6,049 nucleotides of DNA from an uncultured Clostridia bacterium. GTDB taxonomy: Bacteria > Bacillota > Clostridia > Christensenellales > CAG-138. Shown in pieces: positions 1-6,049 of this stretch; position 1 is the stretch's first letter; each line of letters begins with the position of its first letter. The position numbers and the translations under genes were made by a program. Under the pieces are notes generated by a model that did not search any database, was not told where the DNA came from, and saw only the letters and a program-made list of their open reading frames with translations. Where the stretch lies: positions 1 through 6,049 of the forward strand of contig CALCEX010000133.1 in the NCBI GenBank assembly GCA_937900325.1. The letters run 5' to 3'.

Positions 1-1496
1 CCGACAATGTAATGCTCTGCGCCAACCTCATGGACGAGGCGGAACGCAAGGGCATAAGCCTAAACCTGCCCCTAATATCCGAACGGCTGGGCGTGCCTGT
101 CGCGGGCATATCCGCAAGAAGCAGGAAAGGCCCGGCCCGGCTGCTGCCCGCAATTGAAAAAGCGCTGAAAGCAGGGCCGCGCCCGGCAAAGCCCGAACGC
201 ACAAGCCCTGAATATCTCTCAGGGCTTGCACAGGAAATATGCCGCGGCGCCGTATTCTCCGGGCCGGATTCGCTCAGGCGCGACAGGCGGATAGATAAGG
301 TGCTTACCAGCCGCGTGCTGGGCTTTCCCATAATGCTTGCGCTGCTTGCGCTGGTTTTTTTCCTCACCATAACCGGCGCCAACTACCCTTCCAGGCTGCT
401 TTCGGGCGTACTTTTCAGCGCTCAGGATAAGCTCATCGGCTTTTGCATATCCGCATCTGTACCAAAGTTTATATATGGGCCGCTGCTCTTGGGCATATAC
501 AGGGTTCTGGCGTGGGTGATCTCAGTAATGCTGCCGCCCATGGCCATATTCTTCCCGCTTTTCACCCTTCTTGAGGATCTCGGGTATCTGCCCCGCGTCG
601 CCTTCAACCTTGACCGCTGCTTCAAGGGCTGCCGCGCCTGCGGAAAGCAGGCCCTCACCACCTGCATGGGCTTCGGCTGCAATGCGGTTGGCGTCACAGG
701 CTGCCGCATAATAGACTCTCCGCGGGAACGGCTGATAGCCGTAATAACCAACAGCCTGGTGCCGTGCAACGGCCGCTTTCCCGCCCTCATCGCCGTCATA
801 TCCATGTTTTTCGCAGGGGACAGCGGCTCGTTGGTAAGCTCGCTGCTGCTGACGGCTCTCATAGTTTTTTCCATCGCAATGACGCTGCTGGCCTCACGGC
901 TGCTGTCAGCTACGCTGCTTCGCGGCGTCCCTTCCTCCTTCACGCTGGAGCTGCCTCCATACCGGCCGCCGCAGATAGGGCGGGTGATAGTACGCTCCGT
1001 ACTGGACAGGACTGTATTCGTGCTGGGCAGGGCGGCGGCGGTGGCAGTCCCCGCGGGCCTTATCATATGGCTTATGGCAAACATAAGCATTGGCGGCAGC
1101 ACGCTTCTTTCGCTTTGCGCGGGCTTTCTCGACCCTTTGGGCCGCCTTCTCGGACTCGATGGGGTGATACTCATGGCGTTTTTGTTGGGCTTCCCCGCAA
1201 ACGAAATAGTGATACCCATAATGCTCATGGCCTATACGGCCCGGGGGATGCTGATAGACTATCAGGGGCTTGACCAGCTCAGATACATACTGGTGCAAAA
1301 CGGCTGGACGGCAAAGACGGCGCTTTGCTTTCTGATATTCACCCTGATGCACTGGCCCTGCTCCACGACGCTCATAACGATAAAAAAGGAAACCGGCAGT
1401 CTTAAATGGACGCTGGTTTCCCTCCTGACGCCTGCGCTTATGGGCGCGGCGCTGTGTATGCTGGTCAATCTGCTGTTTTATATTACGTCCTTATGA
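1..1496 (+). CDS. feoB: Ferrous iron transport protein B (FeoB), 5'-truncated by window edge
   Basis: FeoB is an inner-membrane Fe(II) transporter with an N-terminal GTPase domain. Reading is open from base 3 (Asp-Asn-Val before the Met at base 12), so the true start lies upstream and only the end of the G domain is here. Counting that Met as 1: NLMD (5-8) is the G4 guanine-specificity motif and SAR (34-36) is G5. The membrane part starts near 103. It shows the first Gate core with LPPMAIFFPLFTLLEDLGYLPR (174-195), MGFGCN (219-224), the RER loop (238-240) and PCNGRFP (251-257). The second Gate half has FPANEIVIP (394-402) and HWPCSTT (447-453). The core is rich in cysteine (C203, C207, C210, C218, C223, C231, C252), as I recall for a Clostridia-type FeoB. 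Only about 70 residues separate G5 from the first membrane helix, fewer than in E. coli FeoB, so the helical GDI domain looks reduced. The stop TGA overlaps the convergent nitroreductase gene by 14 bp. No feoA is visible. Confidence 0.95.
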   Translation, partial: DNVMLCANLMDEAERKGISLNLPLISERLGVPVAGISARSRKGPARLLPAIEKALKAGPRPAKPERTSPEYLSGLAQEICRGAVFSGPDSLRRDRRIDKVLTSRVLGFPIMLALLALVFFLTITGANYPSRLLSGVLFSAQDKLIGFCISASVPKFIYGPLLLGIYRVLAWVISVMLPPMAIFFPLFTLLEDLGYLPRVAFNLDRCFKGCRACGKQALTTCMGFGCNAVGVTGCRIIDSPRERLIAVITNSLVPCNGRFPALIAVISMFFAGDSGSLVSSLLLTALIVFSIAMTLLASRLLSATLLRGVPSSFTLELPPYRPPQIGRVIVRSVLDRTVFVLGRAAAVAVPAGLIIWLMANISIGGSTLLSLCAGFLDPLGRLLGLDGVILMAFLLGFPANEIVIPIMLMAYTARGMLIDYQGLDQLRYILVQNGWTAKTALCFLIFTLMHWPCSTTLITIKKETGSLKWTLVSLLTPALMGAALCMLVNLLFYITSL

Positions 1497-2007
1497 CGTA
1501 GCCCTCCTTGCGCGGCTTGGCCGCCGGGTGCGGGCAGTCGGCATAACCCAGTATGCAGCTTCCGACGCCTATATATTTATCGTCTATGCCCCAGCCGCGC
1601 AGCAGCTCCCGCCCCTCGGCGGTGTCCAGCATTTCCCGGGTGCGGTTTATCCAGCAGGAGCCAAGGCCTACGCTGTATGCGGCGTTCAGAAGGTTGCCCA
1701 TTACGAGGCAGCCGTCCGCAAAGCCGTTGCTGTCAGTGCTGTCCGCAAGCACCATCACTACCGTAGGCGCGCCGTAAAACGGATCGCCCCCGGGGTTGGC
1801 GGTAAATGCGGCGTTCATCCTTGAAAGCCGCGATATCGTGTCCTTATCCTGCACAACCACCATCAGCGGGGACTGGGTGCCCATGCCGGTGGGAGCGTAT
1901 TCGCCTGCCTCGAGAACCGCCTCGAGCTCCGCGTCCTTTATCTGCTCTGCCTTATACTTTCTTATGCTGCGGCGGTTTTTGAGCGCCTCCAATACCTGGT
2001 TCGTCAT
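1483..2007 (-). CDS. Small nitroreductase-family FMN oxidoreductase
   Basis: A 174-residue protein of the nitroreductase superfamily, which are usually homodimeric FMN enzymes that use NAD(P)H to reduce nitroaromatics, quinones or similar acceptors. The N-terminal RRSIRKY (12-18) is the typical FMN-phosphate-binding signature, followed by YAPTGMGTQ (37-45), the usual second flavin segment. GAPTVVMVLA (79-88) is the core strand, LVMGNLLNAAYSVGLGSCWI (101-120) is the conserved helix and strand, and the C-terminal ILGYADCPHPAAKPRK (152-167) is the family's closing segment. Length is normal for the short subfamily. ATG is supported by AAGGAG 10 nt upstream (2018-2023). It is the last gene of the minus-strand operon, 34 bp after pepF. 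Its final codons overlap the end of feoB on the other strand. The physiological substrate cannot be told from sequence; a role in disposing of reducing equivalents is only a guess. Confidence 0.9.
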   Translation of the reverse strand: MTNQVLEALKNRRSIRKYKAEQIKDAELEAVLEAGEYAPTGMGTQSPLMVVVQDKDTISRLSRMNAAFTANPGGDPFYGAPTVVMVLADSTDSNGFADGCLVMGNLLNAAYSVGLGSCWINRTREMLDTAEGRELLRGWGIDDKYIGVGSCILGYADCPHPAAKPRKEGYVIRT

Positions 2008-2041
2008 AGTATCCTATCTCCTTAAATATTTATTCGCCTGG
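2008..2041 (-). promoter_or_regulatory. pepF-nitroreductase spacer with ribosome binding site
   Basis: This 34 bp AT-rich spacer holds AAGGAG (2023-2018), 10 nt before the nitroreductase ATG. I see no terminator hairpin in it, which supports read-through from pepF. Confidence 0.7.
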
Positions 2042-3802
2042 TTATTTCACGAGCTTTTTGAACAGCTCTATGTCCTTCTTAAAAGCCTCGAGGCTGCCGC
2101 GCCAGAAATCCCGGCCCGATACGTCTATTCCGCATATCTTTGCGCTGTCTTCCACGGAAAGCGCGGGGGTCTCCCTGAGCATCGCCTTATACTTGGGCAG
2201 AAAATCCGCCCCCTCTTTAAGATGCATTTCATAAAGGCCCCGCGCAAGCAGCCCGCCAAATGCATAGGGATAGTTGTAGAAGCCGAGGCTGGAGCTGTAA
2301 TAATGGCTCTTGCAGATCCACATATACGGGTTAAGGGTGCTCTGGTCAAGGCCCGTGCCGTATGCCTTCTTCTGCGCCGCGAGCATTATATCGCAAAGCT
2401 CGTCCGGCAGCATAAAGCTGCCGCTCCTTCTCTCGCACACCTCTTTTTCAAAGAGGAAGCGGGAATATATGTCGCATATTATCTGGGCCGCGTCCTGAAG
2501 CCTGTTCTCTATGAGCATGAGCTTCTCATCGCCGTTCTCGGCGTGGTCTATGGCGTAACTCACCAGCAGGTTCTCGTTGAAGGTGGAGGCTGTTTCGGCC
2601 ACCGGCATGGAGTAATCCCTGTTCAGCACGTCGTTATCCTTTACCAGCATCTCGTGGAAGCCGTGCCCAAGCTCGTGTGCGAGAGTGATAACGTCGCCGA
2701 ACATGCCGCCGAAGTTGGTAAGTATCCTGAACTGGCCCGCGCCGAAGGCCGGCTCGCAATAGGCGCCGCCCACTTTTCCCTTGCGGGGATATACATCTAT
2801 CCAGCTATCGGCAAAGGCGCGTTCTGCGGTATCCGCAAGCTCCCCGTCAAACGATGAAAATACGTTTACTATGTATTCCCGGGCCTGCTCTATGGTAAAG
2901 GTCCGTTTGCTGCTGCCCATAGGCGCGAACATATCATACCACGGAAGGCCGTTTTTATGCCCCAGCGCCTCGCCCTTGGCCTTATAATAGCTATGGAACA
3001 CCGGCAGGTATTCTTCAACGGCTCCCCACAGCGCGTCCAGCGTCTCCCGCTTCATGTCCGCCATAAACAGGGACTTATCCAGCACGCTCTCAAACCCCCT
3101 GAGCCTGCACTCGCTTATACTTTGCAGCTTTATGCTGTTTAGGGCGAATGCGACCGGGCCCTTTACCTTCTCATAGCACTTGAGCTCTGCCTCATACGCG
3201 GCCTTGCGCACCGCGCCGTCGTGGTCGTATGCGAGGTTGCGCAGCTCTGTCAGGCTCAGGCTTTCGCCGTTGAGCTCCTCCGTAACGCCGGAGGTTTCAT
3301 AGGATTGGAGCTCCTCCCACGCCTTGCCGCCGCTCACATCGTACATCGCGGCCACATCCTCGCCGTCGCCGGTGAGAAGATGCCGCCCCTTTTGCTTTTC
3401 CCTGCGAAAGTAACCCATGTATCTGGCAAGGCCGGTTTGGCCCGCCGTAACTTCCTCCAGGTCGTCTATTGAAGCTATATAGCCTGTTATCTCAGACATG
3501 GCCTTTGCGGCGGCGCCGCAGAGCATATTCACCCTGCCGTTCGCCGAAGCCGCATCGCCGTCGGAGGTGTCCGCCGTCTGGCGGAACAGGCAGTAATCTG
3601 AAAGCGCGCCCGAAAGCAGCCGGCGCTCCTCCAGCAGCGGCACTATTGCCATAAGGTTTTCCCTTGGGCTGCGGTCTGCGAGCTTTTCCGCCTCCGCCCC
3701 AAGCATACCGTTTACCTCCTCGAGCCGCGCCATATCCCTTTTGAATTTGCCGCTGTCAAAGCCGGTATACAAAACGTCGAGATTCCATCTTCCGTCGTTC
3801 AT
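2042..3802 (-). CDS. pepF: Oligoendopeptidase F-type M3 zinc metallopeptidase
   Basis: A 586-residue cytoplasmic peptidase of family M3 (PepF type), cutting short peptides into smaller fragments and amino acids. The zinc motif is HELGH at 376-380 (H376, catalytic E377, H380), with E403 in ETAST (403-407) as the likely third ligand. The N-terminus has the family opening WNLDVLY (6-12), and residues 20-330 form the mostly helical N-terminal lobe. GAYCEP (346-351) lies in the strand region before the zinc helix. The C-terminal HYYSSSLGFYNYPYAFG (500-516) is the family's conserved substrate-binding segment. Length is close to the usual 600, and I see no signal peptide or membrane segment, so it acts on internal peptides. 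The ATG lies 1 bp after the stop of the upstream hydrolase, and its Shine-Dalgarno lies inside that gene, implying translational coupling. PepF versus another M3B clade is a little uncertain; the fold and chemistry are not. Confidence 0.93.
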   Translation of the reverse strand: MNDGRWNLDVLYTGFDSGKFKRDMARLEEVNGMLGAEAEKLADRSPRENLMAIVPLLEERRLLSGALSDYCLFRQTADTSDGDAASANGRVNMLCGAAAKAMSEITGYIASIDDLEEVTAGQTGLARYMGYFRREKQKGRHLLTGDGEDVAAMYDVSGGKAWEELQSYETSGVTEELNGESLSLTELRNLAYDHDGAVRKAAYEAELKCYEKVKGPVAFALNSIKLQSISECRLRGFESVLDKSLFMADMKRETLDALWGAVEEYLPVFHSYYKAKGEALGHKNGLPWYDMFAPMGSSKRTFTIEQAREYIVNVFSSFDGELADTAERAFADSWIDVYPRKGKVGGAYCEPAFGAGQFRILTNFGGMFGDVITLAHELGHGFHEMLVKDNDVLNRDYSMPVAETASTFNENLLVSYAIDHAENGDEKLMLIENRLQDAAQIICDIYSRFLFEKEVCERRSGSFMLPDELCDIMLAAQKKAYGTGLDQSTLNPYMWICKSHYYSSSLGFYNYPYAFGGLLARGLYEMHLKEGADFLPKYKAMLRETPALSVEDSAKICGIDVSGRDFWRGSLEAFKKDIELFKKLVK

Positions 3803-3803
3803 T

Positions 3804-4340
3804 TTATTTATCCTTTCTGTTTATTACGTTTATCTGTATGCTCTCCATAGAATCGAGCGCTTCTGTGTTGGCCTTCGGGTCAAAGCTGGAGGTGCAGGCC
3901 GCGTCCACAGTTATCTCCGCCTCCGGCAGGGCGGTCTTCAGTACCGCCGCGTTAGTGAGCACACACATATTTGACACGAGGCCCACCAGCTCTATCTTTT
4001 CATAGCTGTTTTCCATGGCGGCACGGGCGAGCTCCATGCTGCCGAAGGAAGGCTTATCTATTATCATATCTCCGGGCTGCACCTGCTTTGCCGTTTCTCC
4101 GAATATTTTATGCCCGTCGCTTCCCGCCATGCAGTGAACTATGGGAAGCCTGCGGCCCTCCTGAGTTTCAAGGTAGTTTTCGTGATGGGTGTCCCGGGTA
4201 AATATGACGTCGGCGCCTCTGCCGCGGTATTCCCGTATTTTTTCGGCTATGGGGCCGTCCAGCTTTTCCGCGCCCTCAAAGCCCAAGGCCCCATTTACAA
4301 AGTCGTTCTGGTAGTCTATTACAACAAGCAGTTCTTTCAC
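3804..4340 (-). CDS. pncA: Nicotinamidase-like cysteine hydrolase (isochorismatase fold)
   Basis: A 178-residue isochorismatase-fold hydrolase, most likely nicotinamidase (nicotinamide to nicotinate plus ammonia, in NAD salvage). The catalytic triad is visible: D9 in VIDYQNDF (7-14), K96 in DKPSFGS (95-101) and C126 in VSNMCVL (122-128). The metal-binding set is D50 and H52 in TRDTHH (48-53) plus H69 in PIVHC (66-70). Triad and metal ligands together favour nicotinamidase over isochorismatase. The start is GTG at 4340-4338 behind GGAGG at 9 nt spacing; the ATG at 4347-4345 is out of frame. It lies 30 bp downstream of the LysE-type exporter and 1 bp before pepF, in one operon. Length is slightly shorter than many PncA proteins. 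Another small amide substrate cannot be excluded. Confidence 0.85.
   Translation of the reverse strand: MKELLVVIDYQNDFVNGALGFEGAEKLDGPIAEKIREYRGRGADVIFTRDTHHENYLETQEGRRLPIVHCMAGSDGHKIFGETAKQVQPGDMIIDKPSFGSMELARAAMENSYEKIELVGLVSNMCVLTNAAVLKTALPEAEITVDAACTSSFDPKANTEALDSMESIQINVINRKDK
3811..3817 (-). promoter_or_regulatory. Ribosome binding site of pepF, embedded in the end of the nicotinamidase gene
   Basis: Minus-strand GAAAGGA at 3817-3811 lies 8 nt before the pepF ATG and within the last codons of the upstream gene, whose stop (3806-3804) is 1 bp from that ATG. Ribosomes ending the hydrolase would be placed to start pepF. Confidence 0.75.
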
Positions 4341-4349
4341 TCCGCATAT

Positions 4350-4354
4350 CCTCC
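4350..4354 (-). promoter_or_regulatory. Ribosome binding site fixing the GTG start of the nicotinamidase gene
   Basis: Minus-strand GGAGG at 4354-4350 sits 9 nt before GTG (4340-4338). The only nearby ATG (4347-4345) is out of frame and only 2 nt from the GGAGG, so GTG is the credible start. Confidence 0.8.
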
Positions 4355-4370
4355 GTCAAATACCTTTAGA

Positions 4371-4967
4371 TCATATCAGCGCCGTATATGCGCACCACAG
4401 CAGCGACGCCGCCATTATTACGCTGAATATCCTTATATGTTCCGAATATATCTTCCGAACAGCCCTGCCGAAGGAGCACCAGATAAGGCTGGCGGCTATC
4501 ATGCATACTGAATTTATACAGGCCACCAGCAGTATCGTTCCAAATTCCGCGGTGTAGGGAACCACATATATGGAAAACACGCTGAGGCCGCCCATCCAGC
4601 TCTTTACATTTAGCAGCTGCAGCAGCACGCCGCTCTTATAGCCCGCTTCGTCCGTCTGTACAGCCTTGTCCGCATTGTCCGGCTTTTTCCTGAAGCCGTC
4701 CACAAGTATGTGTATGGCCAAATACAGCATATAAGCCGCCCCCAGCCACTTGAGATATGGCACTATTTCCGGCAGCACATCTGCAAGCGCCGCATTCAGC
4801 ATGCCGCAGAACAGCATCTTTATGAAAAACACCGTGATGCTGGCCGTCATGAATTTCCCGGCGCCCCTGAGGCCGCAGTTCGCTCCGAGATACATACACA
4901 TTATGTTATTTGGCCCGGGGGTTATACAGGTTATAACGATATACAGCAGCAGCGGCGCGTAGTTCAT
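4371..4967 (-). CDS. LysE/RhtB-family amino acid exporter
   Basis: A 198-residue integral membrane protein of the LysE/RhtB transporter family, which exports amino acids or related small solutes using the proton gradient. The signature TPGPNN sits at 16-21 in the first helix. Hydrophobic segments fall at about 3-27, 38-62, 69-91, 112-137, 142-166 and 178-197, giving six helices with a charged loop near 92-110 (RKKPDNADKAVQTDE). LNVKSW (119-124) corresponds to the conserved NPK-W-like segment before the fourth helix. ATG follows TAGGAG at 7 nt spacing (4975-4980). It is the first gene of a four-gene operon, about 37 nt downstream of the predicted start from an extended -10 promoter. The substrate cannot be assigned; the peptidase in the same operon makes an amino acid plausible (inference). 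Confidence 0.9.
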   Translation of the reverse strand: MNYAPLLLYIVITCITPGPNNIMCMYLGANCGLRGAGKFMTASITVFFIKMLFCGMLNAALADVLPEIVPYLKWLGAAYMLYLAIHILVDGFRKKPDNADKAVQTDEAGYKSGVLLQLLNVKSWMGGLSVFSIYVVPYTAEFGTILLVACINSVCMIAASLIWCSFGRAVRKIYSEHIRIFSVIMAASLLWCAYTALI

Positions 4968-5011
4968 ATATTATCTCCTACCTTCCGATTGGCGGATTCT
5001 TTATATATTGG

Positions 5012-5020
5012 ATTATATCA
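5012..5020 (-). promoter_or_regulatory. Extended -10 promoter of the lysE-pncA-pepF-nitroreductase operon
   Basis: On the minus strand the sequence reads TGATATAAT, a perfect extended -10 (TGnTATAAT; hexamer at 5017-5012). At 17 bp spacing the -35 hexamer would be TGTTCC (5040-5035), a poor match to TTGACA, so the promoter likely depends on the extended -10. Transcription would start near 5005, leaving a leader of about 37 nt before the exporter ATG. Confidence 0.7.
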
Positions 5021-5023
5021 CAT

Positions 5024-5051
5024 AAAAAACGCCGGGAACAGTATTCCCGGC
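5024..5051 (-). terminator. Intrinsic terminator after the PF06541-type gene
   Basis: A perfect 8 bp inverted repeat, gccgggaa (5031-5038) and ttcccggc (5044-5051), encloses a 5-nt loop. In minus-strand RNA it is followed by G and then six U (5029-5024). It lies 41 bp beyond the stop of the gene at 6013-5093, in the right orientation to end that transcript. The U tract is only 3 bp from the extended -10 of the next operon. Confidence 0.8.
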
Positions 5052-5059
5052 AGAAACGT

Positions 5060-5089
5060 CCGTATGCCGTCCCGGCGCGCCGCATACGG
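5060..5089 (-). repeat. Inverted repeat (hairpin) between PF06541-type stop codon and terminator
   Basis: Arms ccgtatgc (5060-5067) and gcatacgg (5082-5089) form a perfect 8 bp stem with a 14-nt GC-rich loop. It begins 3 bp after the stop codon at 5093-5095. There is no U tract following it in the minus direction, so it is not a terminator by itself; it may shield the 3' end of the mRNA. Its loop shares a 7-mer, tcccggc (5070-5076), with the terminator arm at 5045-5051. Confidence 0.6.
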
Positions 5090-5092
5090 GTT

Positions 5093-6013
5093 TTATTGCT
5101 TTTCTTTATTATCCGTTTCGTCGTTATCCAGTCCCAGATCCGGGAATGCCCTGGATATGCGGCGATAGGTAAAGCTCTTCTTCCGTAGGTTATCGCGGAA
5201 CGCCCGGGCCTTTTCCCTCATGTCTGCCCGAACTGCGGCGGTATGGGCATCTCTGCGGTCCCTTTCGGTTTCCCGTATGCGCTCAAAGAGCTCCCGCTCC
5301 TCTTCCCGGTTCTTTTCCATGAGCTCCTTTTCCTGAGCGCGATGCGCTGCGCCCATATCTATGAGGGCGCCGTAAAGCTCCCTTGCCTCATCAGTGCGCC
5401 TGCGCACATTGATGGCGGCATGGGATACGTTTTCGCCTATAATATCGGATATTTCGTGTATTTCCCTGGCGGCGGCGGTTATGAGCCGCAGCTTCTTCTG
5501 CATATTGCATATGGCGGCCACTGTTGCGCCCAGATCGACGGCGGTAAGGCCAAGCATTACATATGCGAGCACCGTACCCAGCTGATGAGGTATACCGTTT
5601 ATCAGGTTCATCACCATGGGGTGTATTATACGCACTATGAACGTTGCGGCAAAGCCCCAGATCAGCGAAAACTCAAGGCAGACATAGCCGTGTATGTTGA
5701 AACGGTTATGGGTATAATCCCACCACTTGGCGTGAAACAGCTTCTCCAGCACCCAGCCGGTGATGTATTCCATTACCGTAGTAACTACGGCTGAGCCCAG
5801 GAACAGTACCAGAAGGTTGTCCTTCAGGTCTATAAGAAGGTATATGACCGCCACGAGCCCAAAGCCGTATATGGGGCAGATTGGGCCGTTGAGGAAGCCT
5901 CTGTTTACAAACTTTCCGTGGCGCAGCCCGGCAAACGCCACCTCCGCGCACCAACCCATGAAGGCGTACACAAAGAACATCCAAACGAGCTGATACAGGC
6001 TGAATTTCACCAT
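5093..6013 (-). CDS. PF06541-type (CmpB/DUF1113) membrane protein with long cytoplasmic tail
   Basis: A 306-residue protein matching, by recognised motifs, the Firmicutes family annotated as 'putative ABC transporter permease' (PF06541); its function is not established and no ATPase gene is present here. About five membrane segments fall at 5-22, 43-62, 66-88, 112-134 and 144-169. Family hallmarks are NRGFLNGPICPIYGFG (37-52), MEYITGWVLEKLFHAKWWDY (81-100) and the following NIHGYVCLEFSLIWG (106-120). Residues 171-285 are highly charged and probably helical or coiled-coil (for example EKNREEERELFERIRETERD, 233-252), ending in SFTYRRISRAFP (280-291) and an acidic tail. ATG at 6013-6011 is weakly supported by AAGGGA about 12 nt upstream; the GTG next to it is an alternative start. 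The gene is followed by a hairpin and a terminator, so it is probably a separate transcription unit. Confidence 0.85.
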   Translation of the reverse strand: MVKFSLYQLVWMFFVYAFMGWCAEVAFAGLRHGKFVNRGFLNGPICPIYGFGLVAVIYLLIDLKDNLLVLFLGSAVVTTVMEYITGWVLEKLFHAKWWDYTHNRFNIHGYVCLEFSLIWGFAATFIVRIIHPMVMNLINGIPHQLGTVLAYVMLGLTAVDLGATVAAICNMQKKLRLITAAAREIHEISDIIGENVSHAAINVRRRTDEARELYGALIDMGAAHRAQEKELMEKNREEERELFERIRETERDRRDAHTAAVRADMREKARAFRDNLRKKSFTYRRISRAFPDLGLDNDETDNKEKQ

Positions 6014-6049
6014 ATCGTCACACAGTCCCTTTCGTTTTCTTAACGTTCG

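Noticed and set aside
422..1228. Long minus-strand open frame of 268 codons inside feoB
   Set aside because: Antisense shadow of a clear FeoB coding region; the translation is low in complexity, rich in Ser/Arg/Pro and shows no recognisable domain.
1513..1526. Small GC-rich stem (gcggc/gccgc) just after the feoB stop as a feoB terminator
   Set aside because: The stem is only 5 bp, lacks a following T tract, and lies in nitroreductase coding sequence.
1796..2857. Plus-strand open frame of 353 codons across the nitroreductase and pepF genes
   Set aside because: It runs antisense to two well-supported genes that carry catalytic motifs. Its length reflects codon bias (few stops in the complementary frame), and it has no recognisable family.
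3277..3294. Hairpin cctccg/cggagg with 6-nt loop
   Set aside because: It lies within pepF coding sequence, has no proper T tract, and is explained by GC-rich codons.
5243..5794. Plus-strand open frame of 183 codons opposite the PF06541-type gene
   Set aside because: Shadow frame; the minus strand carries the conserved family motifs and the plus frame has no ribosome binding site that I can support.
6014..6049. Promoter for the PF06541-type gene at the right edge
   Set aside because: Only 36 bases are visible upstream and none matches a -10 hexamer well; the promoter is probably outside the window.

Overview
This 6 kb window carries six protein-coding genes and almost no non-coding DNA. It looks chromosomal and bacterial. 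Protein style, SD-type ribosome binding sites (GGAGG/AAGGAG) and a Clostridia-type FeoB core point to an anaerobic Firmicute of class Clostridia, possibly a gut lineage. DNA is fairly GC-rich, yet isoleucine is written mostly with ATA. The taxonomic placement is inference from family resemblance, not a database match.

Layout. Bases 1-1496 (+) hold the 3' part of feoB, a ferrous iron transporter whose 5' end lies outside the window. It ends tail-to-tail with a block of minus-strand genes, overlapping the last one by 14 bp. Reading that block in its direction of transcription (right to left): a PF06541-type membrane protein with a long charged cytoplasmic tail (6013-5093) is followed by a hairpin and an intrinsic terminator. 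A separate promoter with a perfect extended -10 then starts a tightly packed four-gene operon: LysE/RhtB-type exporter (4967-4371), nicotinamidase-like cysteine hydrolase (4340-3804, GTG start), oligoendopeptidase F-type M3 metallopeptidase (3802-2042) and a small nitroreductase (2007-1483). Gaps within the operon are 30, 1 and 34 bp.

How the genes may work together. The operon mixes peptide breakdown (PepF), efflux of small amino-acid-like solutes (LysE family), NAD salvage (nicotinamidase) and an FMN-dependent oxidoreductase. Such a set would fit a peptide-fermenting anaerobe balancing amino acids and NAD(P)H, but this link is inferred only from co-transcription. FeoB brings in Fe(II) and is encoded separately.

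I found no mobile element, CRISPR array, RNA gene, phage gene or obvious novel system. The points most worth a second look are the unusual FeoB (cysteine-rich core, short linker to the membrane domain), the terminator/promoter junction at 5012-5089 with two mutually competing RNA pairings, the terminator-free convergent overlap at 1483-1496, and the AUA-dominated isoleucine codon use.
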